12,437 nucleotides of DNA from JAGXIT01 sp049293335 (GTDB lineage: Bacteria > Patescibacteriota > Saccharimonadia > Saccharimonadales > UBA4665). The position numbers and the translations under genes were made by a program. The stretch lies in the NCBI GenBank assembly GCA_049293335.1, contig JBATSO010000076.1, positions 1 to 12,437 of the forward strand. Reading direction: 5' to 3'. Position 1 is the first letter of the stretch, and every line of letters begins with the position of its first letter. The notes below the pieces were generated by a model. That model saw only the letters and a list, made by a program, of their open reading frames with translations. It ran no database searches and was not told the DNA's origin. Positions 1 through 5,939 of this stretch are shown in pieces.

Positions 1-10
1 GCTAAAATCT

Positions 11-56
11 CACCAAATAAAAAAGATTGCCGTATGGCAATCTTTTTTATTTGGTG
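11..56. terminator. Perfect 21-bp hairpin, bidirectional terminator-like
   Basis: Arms at 11-31 and 36-56 are perfectly complementary around a GTAT loop. Each arm carries an A/T run, so either strand shows a stem followed by a U-rich tract, as in intrinsic terminators. The right arm overlaps the ACCA end of the tRNA-Leu 3'-end copy at 52-72. On the minus strand the hairpin therefore follows directly on a tRNA-like 3' end and could terminate transcripts from the tRNA-Leu side. Confidence 0.75.
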
Positions 57-72
57 GGCGAGGAGGGACTTG
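52..72. repeat. att-like copy of the tRNA-Leu 3' end
   Basis: Twenty-one bases identical to 221-241. They cover part of the T loop, the 3' strands of the T stem and acceptor stem, the discriminator and CCA. Identity stops at both flanks (51 versus 220, and 73 versus 242). No 5' half of a tRNA lies at the right distance, so this is a 3'-end copy and not a second tRNA. Confidence 0.7.
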
Positions 73-220
73 CCTCATCGGCCATATACGAAATGTACCG
101 GCACGATGACCGATCTCCCAGGGTCGATCGGCTTCGGGGCGGGGTTTGCCACTGGCAAACCCGTTCAAGTCCCAATCACATGACCAGACTAAAACACCAC
201 CTTTCGGTGGTATGTTAGTC
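52..220 (-). mobile_element. Remnant or mini-element at the 3' end of tRNA-Leu, bounded by 21-base direct repeats
   Basis: Positions 52-72 exactly repeat 221-241, the T-loop-to-CCA end of tRNA-Leu. This is the usual footprint of integration into a tRNA 3' end. The enclosed bases hold no convincing gene but are rich in hairpins. One, at 142-162, has a 9-bp stem and reads GCCAGTGGC at its tip on the minus strand. Others are at 110-131 and 76-108; the last contains GCC...TTTCG...GGC on the minus strand. The 8 bases 65-72 also pair with 166-173. The arrangement (intact tRNA, insert, 3'-end copy) matches that of the large island at tRNA-Gly. It may be the leftover arm of a lost element or a non-autonomous one; this is inferred from structure. 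Confidence 0.5.
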
Positions 221-221
221 T
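186..221 (-). terminator. Hairpin directly after tRNA-Leu
   Basis: Outer arms AGACTAA (186-192) and TTAGTCT (215-221) enclose an inner stem ACCACC/GGTGGT. On the minus strand the inner loop is a GAAA tetraloop. It sits at the 3' end of tRNA-Leu and could act as a processing or termination hairpin. The T tract after the stem is poor, so the better terminator for this transcript may be the hairpin at 11-56. Confidence 0.5.
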
Positions 222-308
222 GGTGGGCGAGGAGGGACTTGAACCCTCAAGGTTGTTAAGACCAACGGATTTTAAGTCCGTCGCGTATACCAATTCCGCC
301 ACTCGCCC
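221..308 (-). tRNA. tRNA-Leu(UAA)
   Basis: On the minus strand the gene starts GGGCGAG at 308 and ends CTCGCCC-A-CCA at 221, giving a 7-bp acceptor stem with encoded CCA. The anticodon stem ACGGA/TCCGT encloses loop CTTAAAA, so the anticodon is UAA. A long variable arm (class II) and a T loop TTCAAGT are present, as expected for leucine. The length is 88 bases with CCA. Its 3' end is duplicated at 52-72. Confidence 0.96.
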
Positions 309-374
309 TAGTAACTCAAGAGGAGCTGTCCCCTCCGCTTCCAATTACATAGTTTAGCCCATGTATATTCTATC

Positions 375-409
375 AAAAATATTCCTGGATTCACGTAGGG
401 AATATTTTT
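375..409 (-). terminator. Intrinsic terminator of the lemA-TPM operon
   Basis: An 11-bp stem (375-385 with 399-409) has A-rich and T-rich outer ends. On the minus strand the stem ends in GGAATATTTTT, a T tract. It lies just after the stop codon of the TPM-domain gene and before tRNA-Leu. Confidence 0.75.
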
Positions 410-431
410 CAGTTTATGGGCTGTTAAAAAC

Positions 432-1334
432 TTACCAGCTTCCGCCCGAGCCGCCGCCGCCAAACGAACCACCGCCGAAGCCGCCAAAACCGCCGCCCGA
501 ACTAAACCCACCCGAGCCACCAAAGAAACCACCGCCACTACGCCAAAAACTAGTGTCATCGCCCGAGGCGGCACGCGCCCGATAGTTCTTAGACAAAATG
601 TAATCGAGCACCAGCCCAAAAATAAGCCCAAAACCAAACACCACGCTCGCCAGCACCACGGTGCTCGTAAAGAACAGTATAGCGCCAGGTATCGCGCCAA
701 TAACGCCGCCAGCCCACCAGCTTTTGCTTCTGCCCAAAAATGAACCGATGTAGGCAAATAAAAATATGCAGCCATATACAAGCATTTCAATAAGTCCCAT
801 CAGGTTACTATGTTTTTGAGGTGCAGAGCCACTAAGTCGTTCGCCGCCAATCACCGCTATAACGCTATCTACTCCTGCCGATATACCCGCACCATAATTA
901 CCCGCTTTAAACGCTGGCGACATTTTTTGCCGCTGTATAAGACTGGTTTGCAGGTCGGTAAGGTACGGTTCAAGCCCACGCCCCACTTGTATATATGACT
1001 TCCTGTCTTCAACGGCTACAAAAATCAACACCCCGTTGTTTGCACTTTTGCTGCCAATCCCCCACTGCTGCGCAACTTTGTAGCTGTAGCCAAACGAGTC
1101 TTCGCCCTGCAAACTTTTTATGGTTAAGACTGCAATTTCGTTGCCGGTTTTTTGCTTGTAGTCAATGAGTTTTTGAGAAAGCTGTGTTTCGGCCTGAGGG
1201 TCAATAACATCCGCCTGATCGAGTATGGCGGTCTGCGAGGGCGCAGGGGGAATTTCGAGTGCAGCCGCTATCCCGCCCTGACCTACAAAAGCAAGGGCAA
1301 AAACAAGGCTAAACCAAACAAGTAATCGGCGCAT
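432..1334 (-). CDS. TPM-domain membrane protein with glycine-rich tail (YgcG family)
   Basis: The start taken is the ATG at 1334, giving 300 residues. An in-frame TTG two codons upstream (1340) is the alternative, and neither has a strong ribosome-binding site. Residues 1 to about 26 are a signal peptide or anchor. About 35-165 is a TPM domain (named after TLP18.3, Psb32 and MOLO-1), with the usual opening ILDQADVIDP and the later VGRGLEPYLTD. Hydrophobic segments follow at about 185-250. The C-terminus is a run of Gly and Phe ending GGSGGSW, typical of this family in bacteria. It is probably exported and membrane-anchored. Some TPM domains have phosphatase activity or act in protein quality control; the role here is unknown. 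It lies nine bases after the lemA stop, so co-transcription is likely. Confidence 0.88.
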   Translation of the reverse strand: MRRLLVWFSLVFALAFVGQGGIAAALEIPPAPSQTAILDQADVIDPQAETQLSQKLIDYKQKTGNEIAVLTIKSLQGEDSFGYSYKVAQQWGIGSKSANNGVLIFVAVEDRKSYIQVGRGLEPYLTDLQTSLIQRQKMSPAFKAGNYGAGISAGVDSVIAVIGGERLSGSAPQKHSNLMGLIEMLVYGCIFLFAYIGSFLGRSKSWWAGGVIGAIPGAILFFTSTVVLASVVFGFGLIFGLVLDYILSKNYRARAASGDDTSFWRSGGGFFGGSGGFSSGGGFGGFGGGSFGGGGSGGSW

Positions 1335-1349
1335 AGGCAAGCCAAAAGC

Positions 1350-1943
1350 CTACTGATTGGTTGTTTGTGGTTGCGTAAAGTTAACTTTGGGTGCAGCAGT
1401 AGCACCAGCGTCGGCAGTGTAGAGTTTCTTTTCTTTAAAGCCAAACATGCCGGCCAGAATGTTCTTTGGGAAGCGCTGAATCATAGTGTTGTAGGTGTTG
1501 GCGACGCTGCTGTAGTTATCTCGCTCTACCTTTACGCGGTTTTCGGTGCCTTCAAGCTGCACCATAAGATTCTGTACATTTTGGTTGCTGGTAAGTTCTG
1601 GATAATTTTCGACAACCACCAGCAGTCGGCTTAGAGCGCTATCGTAGTTGGTCGCTGCCTGAGCCTTTGCTTCTGGGGTAGTGGCACCACCGTACTGAGT
1701 GCGAGCATTGGCTAGGTCGCCAAAGACTTTTTGCTCTTGCAACTGAGAACCCTTCACACTTTCGACCAAGTTTGGCACGAGGTCAAACCGACGCTGATAC
1801 GCACTGTCGAGCTGGGCGAGTGCCTGATCGGCTTTATTGCGCTGCGTTACCATGCCGTTGTAGCCACCCACAAACCATCCGAGCATAGAAAGCACCACGA
1901 TGCCAACAATGCCGAGTACCACCAAACCTTTTGATAATTTCAT
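1350..1943 (-). CDS. lemA: LemA family protein
   Basis: A protein of 197 residues. An N-terminal transmembrane helix (about residues 7-26) is followed by the LemA helical domain. Family signatures are visible: YNGMV with RNKAD near 28-38, YQRRFDLVPNLVE near 49-61, and YPELTSNQNVQNLMVQLEGTENR near 113-136. The tail is short, polar and Thr/Gln-rich. LemA proteins are membrane-anchored helical-bundle proteins of poorly defined function, often encoded beside TPM-domain genes as here. The ATG at 1943 has a good GGGGGA Shine-Dalgarno a few bases upstream. The gene heads an apparent two-gene operon with the TPM gene. Confidence 0.95.
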   Translation of the reverse strand: MKLSKGLVVLGIVGIVVLSMLGWFVGGYNGMVTQRNKADQALAQLDSAYQRRFDLVPNLVESVKGSQLQEQKVFGDLANARTQYGGATTPEAKAQAATNYDSALSRLLVVVENYPELTSNQNVQNLMVQLEGTENRVKVERDNYSSVANTYNTMIQRFPKNILAGMFGFKEKKLYTADAGATAAPKVNFTQPQTTNQ

Positions 1944-1965
1944 AGCGTTCCCCCTTATAGTTCGT

Positions 1966-2001
1966 ATTTTAGATTATAGCAGAGTGGCAAGTTTTTGTGC
2001 G
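1966..2001 (-). promoter_or_regulatory. Putative lemA promoter
   Basis: On the minus strand a perfect TATAAT lies at 1978-1973, with no convincing -35 box. The predicted start near 1966 would leave a leader of about 22 bases containing the GGGGGA ribosome-binding site. The -10 box overlaps the stop codon of the upstream gene. Confidence 0.5.
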
Positions 2002-2363
2002 CTTGGTACAACTTTATCGACTAGAGCGTCGCGGCACGGATCGCCTGTTTGGGGTGTGAGCGCAAAAATAGGCTTACCAAGCGCCGTGGCATAAGCCATT
2101 TCCATCGTTACGCTTGTGCCAACATAGTCGTCTTTATTGTAGATATAGCAGACCTCGGCCTTACGAATCCAATCAAAATGCTCAAGTGTAAAGCCTTTGA
2201 ACATTTTAGCGGTGTGGTAAGCAGACCCGTAGCTTTCGCTTTCGTGTACGACCTGCTTAAAGTCGGGTTCAAAAACCAAAACCCCTAGTTTTTCGAGCTC
2301 AGCACAAAACAGCGCAATTTCAGCATGGTACTTTTTACTGCCGCAAATAACAACTGATTTCAT
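1974..2363 (-). CDS. Nucleoside 2-deoxyribosyltransferase-like protein
   Basis: A complete small protein of 129 residues. It opens VVICGSKKYH, a beta strand and phosphate-type loop. It then has FDWIRKAEVCYIYN at about 63-76 and YVGTSVTMEMAYATALGKPIF at about 80-100. This last matches the deoxyribosyltransferase pattern G-x-x-x-x-E, with E88 the likely nucleophile. Members of this Rossmann-like fold cleave or transfer deoxyribose between bases in nucleotide salvage. Short relatives of this size are also annotated as 2'-deoxynucleoside hydrolases or sugar-nucleoside sensors, so the substrate cannot be given. It is not tightly joined to lemA, which has its own promoter. Confidence 0.75.
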   Translation of the reverse strand: MKSVVICGSKKYHAEIALFCAELEKLGVLVFEPDFKQVVHESESYGSAYHTAKMFKGFTLEHFDWIRKAEVCYIYNKDDYVGTSVTMEMAYATALGKPIFALTPQTGDPCRDALVDKVVPSAQKLATLL

Positions 2364-2408
2364 ATTTTAACTAGTTTACCATAATCTGATGGTCTGCAAA
2401 CTTTGGTT

Positions 2409-2423
2409 TGATACAATACCCAA
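2409..2423 (+). promoter_or_regulatory. Extended -10 promoter giving a probably leaderless HNH mRNA
   Basis: TGATACAAT at 2409-2417 is an extended -10 element. Only six bases separate it from the ATG at 2424, so transcription should begin at or within a base or two of the start codon. No Shine-Dalgarno exists. Confidence 0.5.
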
Positions 2424-2866
2424 ATGAAAAAGTGTTCAAAGTGTGGTCAGGATAAGCCTTTCGCTGATTATTATGTCAAAGATGCAAAGTCTGGAAGACT
2501 ACACGCACACTGTAAACTATGCTACGCGCAACATCGAAAAACGTACTATAAAAAGCATTATGAGAAATACCACGAGGCTTACCTACAGCGGGCCAGAAAA
2601 AGACGCATTCAATTAAGAACTATATTTAGACAGAATATGTTGGAGTATTTGACAGGAAAATCTTGCGTAATTTGTGAGGAGTCTGATATCCGAACACTTG
2701 AATTCGCCCACCTAAACCCCAGCGAAAAGACATTTAGTATTTCGCAGGCAGTTCGACTAGGTTATTCATGGCAAGATATTTTGCTTGAAATAAAAAATGT
2801 CGTATTTTATGTGCAAACTGTCATAAAAAGGAAACAGCCGAGCAATTCGGCTGGTATAAACTGTAG
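2424..2866 (+). pseudogene. HNH endonuclease with zinc ribbon, frame broken at an A6 run
   Basis: The N-terminus has a zinc ribbon (C4, C7, C30, C33) followed by a basic helix (about 36-65). The HNH region starts with C81 and C84 and contains FAHLNP with H96. At 2792-2797 the frame runs through six A. In frame 0 the protein loses similarity and continues into the antisense of tRNA-Cys, stopping at 2975. In the -1 frame from 2798 the expected ending appears at once: CRILCANCH, then KKETAEQF, stopping at 2866. This restores the CxxC-H zinc and catalytic residues. The restored protein would be about 147 residues. It could be a one-base deletion, an assembly error in the A run, or -1 slippage on A-AAA-AAT. 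Such HNH proteins are common in mobile DNA. Confidence 0.75.
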
Positions 2867-2940
2867 TGGAGGCACCGAGCGGGTTCGAACCGCTGTACGA
2901 GCTTTTGCAGAGCTCTGCCTAACCACTCGGCCACGGCGCC
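2867..2940 (-). tRNA. tRNA-Cys(GCA)
   Basis: Minus-strand acceptor GGCGCCG pairs with CGGTGCC with one wobble, followed by discriminator U and CCA. The anticodon stem GAGCT/AGCTC encloses CTGCAAA, so the anticodon is GCA. The T arm AGCGG-TTCGAAC-CCGCT is perfect. U73 is an expected cysteine identity element. The encoded CCA abuts the restored stop codon of the HNH gene on the other strand. Confidence 0.96.
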
Positions 2941-2988
2941 CTAAACACCGTCCCATTATAGCGTATTCGTCTTGATTCATGATAGAGG

Positions 2989-3017
2989 TTGCACGAATTA
3001 CACCAGACCGTTATAAT
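2989..3017 (+). promoter_or_regulatory. Strong sigma70-type promoter ahead of the tRNA-Gly locus
   Basis: TTGCAC (2989-2994) and TATAAT (3012-3017) are separated by exactly 17 bases. The predicted start, near 3024, is just upstream of the tRNA-like segment at 3031. Transcription would run through that segment into tRNA-Gly. Confidence 0.75.
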
Positions 3018-3030
3018 TCATGTCTGTTAC

Positions 3031-3206
3031 GCGGGTGTAGCTCGGTTGTTTAGAGTGAGTGCCGCCAGTGGCGGTACGTAGGGGCAACCTTCTCTTGAAA
3101 ACTTGTTTTCAAAGACGCAAGTTGCGGGTTCGCGAAACGTGAACGATCCTTGCCAGGCCAAGAACAACTCGGTACACTGGTTTTGTACATTTCTACAATT
3201 TTATAT
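3031..3206 (+). ncRNA. Structured segment beginning as a tRNA-Gly 5' half (candidate ncRNA or disrupted tRNA)
   Basis: Bases 3031-3055 match the first 25 bases of tRNA-Gly (3207-3231) with one change. That change, A to G at 3044, lets GGTTG (3044-3048) pair with CAACC (3085-3089). Between them is a hairpin GTGCCGCC-AGT-GGCGGTAC (3059-3077) bearing the shared GCCAGTGGC tip. Further hairpins follow: TGAAAAC/GTTTTCA near 3106-3121 and GTTCGCG-AAA-CGTGAAC near 3128-3144. No anticodon arm, T arm or matching acceptor strand follows, so it is not a normal tRNA. It is probably transcribed from the promoter at 2989-3017. It may be an insertion that split an old tRNA-Gly copy, a regulatory leader of tRNA-Gly, or an independent RNA. 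Confidence 0.45.
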
Positions 3207-3283
3207 GCGGGTGTAGCTCAGTTGTTTAGAGCGCGTCCTTGCCAAGGACGAGGCCAGGGGTTAGAGTCCCCTCACCCGCACCA
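3207..3283 (+). tRNA. tRNA-Gly(GCC)
   Basis: GCGGGTG pairs with CACCCGC, followed by discriminator A and encoded CCA. The anticodon stem CGTCC/GGACG encloses TTGCCAA, so the anticodon is GCC. The T arm is AGGGG-type with loop TTAGAGT. A possible own -10 (TACAAT, 3194-3199) lies just upstream. Its 3' 20 bases are the left attachment repeat of the island, and the complementary strand encodes the last residues of the serine recombinase. Confidence 0.96.
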
Positions 3284-4820
3284 AAAGGGACTTATCTGTT
3301 ATGGATAGGTCTTTTTTATTGCCTGCCAATCTGATAAGTTCGCTTATTTCGGGAGTGTAAACATTTTTATTAGCATCCAGCCCAAAACCAGCAGGGAAAG
3401 CAATTTGTTTAAACCTCAATCTGTTCTCTTGCGATGTGAGTGGGTCTAGGAACTTCTGACTGGTGTCCGCTGCGAAGCTAAAAGCGAACTTCAAGAACCG
3501 CTCATAATCGTCCTCGGCTTTCTTGGTAAGCTTGTATAGTTGGTCTTCGATGTTCTTAGCTTCTTCCTTCTTCTTGGCTATATTTGCCATTATCTCAGTC
3601 TTGATTGAAGCATTGTCGGGGTCGGTGGCTGCTTCAACCTGCTGACTAATGGACTCCTGGGTGCTCGTAAGCTTGTGCCGTAAGCGTACAGCCTCTTGCT
3701 GGTTCTCTCCTTCACGGCGTTTCCAAACAATATCCAATGCTTTCGTAAGGTCAGCTATGCCAGCATCGGAGATAGGGTTACTCCTAAGCAGCCTGGTGAC
3801 TTTCTCGTGTATCTCATCACGACTCAAAGCACGTTTGCACGCTCGACACCTATACTTCTCATAAATCTTAGAGCTTTTACCGTTCGTTATGTCCACGCCA
3901 ACTATGCGGTTGTACTGCTTGCCCTGGCAGACATCACAGTGAATGATGTTATTGAGCGGGTACTTAGGATTGCCGTTTTTGCGGGGACCCGTCTGATTTT
4001 TCTGCTTACCTTCAAATATACGCACTAGCTCTTCGTGTTGCTCCAGCGTAATGAGTGGCTCGTGCAGACCATTGAGGTTGTGTACTTTAACCTGCTTATC
4101 GATTACAACACCACCAGCGTAGTAGATATCCGTAGCAATCTTGCGGAACTTATCCATCTTGTATAGAGAGTGCCCTTTCATAAACTCGCTGTTATTGAGG
4201 TCTATTAAACCCTGAGTTGGAGTGACACGCTTAGAAACAATATCGAGTAATACCTTCCTCAGTGCTTGCCCACGAATAGGGTGTGGCTTGTGAATGCCAG
4301 GCTCATCGCCTTTCATGTAGCCAGGCTTAGGGCAGAACGTATAACGACCTTGTTGCAAGGCGGTAGTTTGACCAGCAATCGACTTCCCCTGACGCTCTAC
4401 ATTGCTTCCTTCCCCCTTGAATGCTTCAAGAGCTTTGAACAGTTTTGACTTGTAATCATTCGTATTAAGTTCAGGTTGCGATGCATACCAAACCTGGACA
4501 CCCAGCTTTTCAAACTCAACCTCAAAATAGAACAGCTCTTTAATACTCCGCATAAACCTATCAACTTCATGGACGATTAGATATTTGACCTGGGGATGTT
4601 TTCTGCAGTATTCAAGCATCTCTTTGAGGTCTTTGCGGTTGATGTTAGTTCCAGCTTTGCTAGATACGCTGCCCGACCACTGCCCGTCTTCCGGTATGGT
4701 TGCACCCAGTTGCTCTGCTGCAGCAAGAACAGCAGCTCCTTGTCTATCGAGACTATTGTTTTCCACTTGCTCTGGGCTAGAGACTCTACAGGTAGTGATT
4801 GCCAGTACTTGCTTAGACAT
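3261..4820 (-). CDS. Large serine recombinase (integrase)
   Basis: A protein of 519 residues with the full large-serine-recombinase layout. The resolvase catalytic domain spans about 1-150, with R12 and catalytic S14 in CRVSS, and D87, R88 and R91 in EVDRFMRS. The recombinase DNA-binding domain spans about 160-290. A zinc ribbon uses C295, C298, C325 and C328. A Lys/Glu-rich coiled coil (about 375-435) precedes a final helical region. It should integrate and excise the island through a covalent phosphoserine intermediate. The ATG at 4820 has an AAGGAG ribosome-binding site five to six bases upstream. The stop and last six codons lie in the antisense of tRNA-Gly, that is, inside the attachment repeat. 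Confidence 0.96.
   Translation of the reverse strand: MSKQVLAITTCRVSSPEQVENNSLDRQGAAVLAAAEQLGATIPEDGQWSGSVSSKAGTNINRKDLKEMLEYCRKHPQVKYLIVHEVDRFMRSIKELFYFEVEFEKLGVQVWYASQPELNTNDYKSKLFKALEAFKGEGSNVERQGKSIAGQTTALQQGRYTFCPKPGYMKGDEPGIHKPHPIRGQALRKVLLDIVSKRVTPTQGLIDLNNSEFMKGHSLYKMDKFRKIATDIYYAGGVVIDKQVKVHNLNGLHEPLITLEQHEELVRIFEGKQKNQTGPRKNGNPKYPLNNIIHCDVCQGKQYNRIVGVDITNGKSSKIYEKYRCRACKRALSRDEIHEKVTRLLRSNPISDAGIADLTKALDIVWKRREGENQQEAVRLRHKLTSTQESISQQVEAATDPDNASIKTEIMANIAKKKEEAKNIEDQLYKLTKKAEDDYERFLKFAFSFAADTSQKFLDPLTSQENRLRFKQIAFPAGFGLDANKNVYTPEISELIRLAGNKKDLSITDKSLLVRVRGL
3262..3281. repeat. attL-like repeat in the tRNA-Gly 3' end
   Basis: TAGAGTCCCCTCACCCGCAC occurs here and at 8997-9016. The flanks differ immediately on both sides. 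The repeat covers T loop to CCA, the position used by many integrating elements. Confidence 0.8.
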
Positions 4821-4903
4821 AACTGCTCCTTACTAATACAAGTGGGAGCTTCTTGGACAAGGTCAATGCACGACCTAAAGAAACCCCCGCCAATAGTAAT
4901 AAG

Positions 4904-5065
4904 TTAGTTGTGTTCCGTAGATTGTGCATTGTTCTGTCCATCCTCTATTTTATCATTTTCTCTCTGTTCTTCCTCTTTGTACATATCGTAAATAAGCTCT
5001 GCTAGTGCCAGAGCATCTTTCTTTCTCGCTTCGTTTGCCGCAGCAGTCGAGACCGTCTTCTCCAC
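4904..5065 (-). CDS. Small 53-residue protein upstream of the recombinase
   Basis: A GTG start at 5065 is directly preceded by an in-frame TAA and, about eight bases further up, by GAGGG. The product opens MEKTVSTAAANEARKK, has a short amphipathic stretch ALALAELIYDMYKEE (about residues 18-32) and ends in an acidic, Asn/Gln-rich tail. It is highly charged and probably a single helix. The stop lies 83 bases before the recombinase start on the same strand, so the two may be co-transcribed. Small genes beside serine integrases sometimes encode directionality factors. No helix-turn-helix is visible, so this role is only a possibility. Confidence 0.5.
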   Translation of the reverse strand: MEKTVSTAAANEARKKDALALAELIYDMYKEEEQRENDKIEDGQNNAQSTEHN

Positions 5066-5091
5066 TTAAAAGCCCTCGAACCGAGGGGAAT

Positions 5092-5235
5092 AAAAAACCG
5101 TTCCCCACGATAAATTAAGAAGTATTAATTTATCGATTTCGGAACGGGCTGTTGCGAGATGTGCATCTCTCTAGTTCTTTGGCTCGATTAGCCACCAAAT
5201 CTTCGATTAGTTATCGATCTGAGTGTAACATAGCT
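5092..5235 (-). ncRNA. Candidate minus-strand structured RNA ending in an intrinsic terminator
   Basis: The 3' end is well supported. CCGTTCC (5098-5104) pairs with GGAACGG (5141-5147) around an 11-bp stem (5108-5118 with 5125-5135), and on the minus strand this is followed by TTTTTT. Upstream on the same strand are three short hairpins: GAGAT/ATCTC near 5154-5167, TGGCT/AGCCA near 5179-5194, and TCGAT/ATCGA near 5202-5217. No reading frame of note precedes the terminator, so it would end a short RNA or isolate the small gene from upstream transcription. A TTGACA lies at about 5252-5257 (minus), but its -10 partner is unconvincing, so the 5' end is a guess. Confidence 0.4.
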
Positions 5236-5266
5236 ACCCTCTGTAAAGTCAAACTGTCAACTGAGG

Positions 5267-5275
5267 TGATATAAT
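5267..5275 (+). promoter_or_regulatory. Extended -10 promoter for the 163-residue gene and its leader
   Basis: TGATATAAT is a consensus extended -10. The predicted start is near 5282, exactly where the structured leader begins. Upstream, GTCAA occurs twice in AGTCAAACTGTCAAC (about 5247-5261), a possible operator between the divergent transcripts. Confidence 0.6.
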
Positions 5276-5281
5276 CGAAGA

Positions 5282-5423
5282 GTCTAGGTTTACAATTTGC
5301 GAAACGAACTATTGTTGTTCGTTGTGGTTATGCCCAGTAATGGCAGCCACGAGCAGTAGGCGTAACCCGCATTCTGTAGACCTAGACAGTCCAATCGTGG
5401 CTGTCATTTTTGTTTTATGACAG
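5282..5423 (+). ncRNA. Structured 5' leader or small RNA with a potential pseudoknot
   Basis: GTCTAGGT (5282-5289) pairs with ACCTAGAC (5380-5387), closing a domain with two inner hairpins. These are AACGAAC/GTTCGTT (5303-5323) and GGTTATGCC/GGCGTAACC (5326-5367). The apical loop of the second (5342-5352) can pair over 11 positions with 5395-5405 outside the domain, giving a pseudoknot. A run ATTTTTGTTTT follows. The same 3' strand can instead form CTGTCAT/ATGACAG (5401-5423). Mutually exclusive pairings next to a T run and a gene start suggest an attenuator or riboregulator. An independent RNA ending at the T run is equally possible. I do not recognise a known riboswitch class. Confidence 0.5.
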
Positions 5424-5447
5424 CTTCTAGTAAATAGAGGAGTCAAG

Positions 5448-5939
5448 ATGAATATCATTCAAACCGCCAAACGGCTATCGAGGTCTATATCTTACGATGA
5501 AGCAGTACGATTTAGCGTGGCAGCGATAGCATCAAATAATTCAGACAAGGTTCGAGTTCTCGTAAATGAAGTACAGGGCTTAAAGCCTAAAGATGACGTT
5601 GTGAGCGAGGCGTTTGCAGCGTCCACGGCTTTACTGATGTGGGCTGTTTTCCGCACAGTATTACAATTTGAGATTCAGCGTAATCCGAGCTTCTTCGTAA
5701 CCTTTTATAGTTCAGTGCGTAGCTATGTAGAGCTTGAGTCAAAAGACCTTGCATTGCTTTTGGACGTGTATTGCTCTGAGTACCCAGGCGAACCTGATGA
5801 GTTTGGCAAGCAAGTCTACGGTATGTTCTTGGACAGGACTAACTTGCACGACTTACCTGAAGAATCGCTCATCGCCCTACTAAATAGCGGAACTAGCACG
5901 TTAGATAGCATAGACTCAGAGTACACCATAAAGCCGTAG
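5448..5939 (+). CDS. Hypothetical protein, 163 residues
   Basis: I do not recognise this protein. It is predicted to be mostly alpha-helical, with a hydrophobic helix AASTALLMWAVF at about 57-68 that is probably buried, since charged residues flank it closely. An acidic region lies at about 95-140. The ATG has a clear AGAGGAG ribosome-binding site six bases upstream. It is transcribed away from the recombinase, behind the structured leader at 5282-5423. A 240-base gap separates it from the Shedu gene, which has its own promoter. Its position inside the island makes a regulatory, anti-phage or maintenance role possible, but nothing in the sequence decides this. Confidence 0.8.
   Translation: MNIIQTAKRLSRSISYDEAVRFSVAAIASNNSDKVRVLVNEVQGLKPKDDVVSEAFAASTALLMWAVFRTVLQFEIQRNPSFFVTFYSSVRSYVELESKDLALLLDVYCSEYPGEPDEFGKQVYGMFLDRTNLHDLPEESLIALLNSGTSTLDSIDSEYTIKP

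Noticed and set aside
27..218. Plus-strand frame of 63 codons
   Set aside because: It covers the tRNA 3'-end copy and several hairpins, has no ribosome-binding site and shows no protein features.
308..790. Minus-strand frame of 160 codons overlapping the TPM gene
   Set aside because: It lies in another frame of the glycine-rich coding sequence and runs on through the terminator. The TPM frame matches a known family along its length.
2867..2975. C-terminal extension of the HNH frame to 2975
   Set aside because: These codons are the antisense of a perfect tRNA-Cys, and the HNH ending is found in the -1 frame.
5282..5939. Type III toxin-antitoxin (RNA antitoxin plus toxin)
   Set aside because: A pseudoknot and T run before a gene resemble the layout, but there are no tandem RNA repeats and the protein is helical, with no ToxN-like features.
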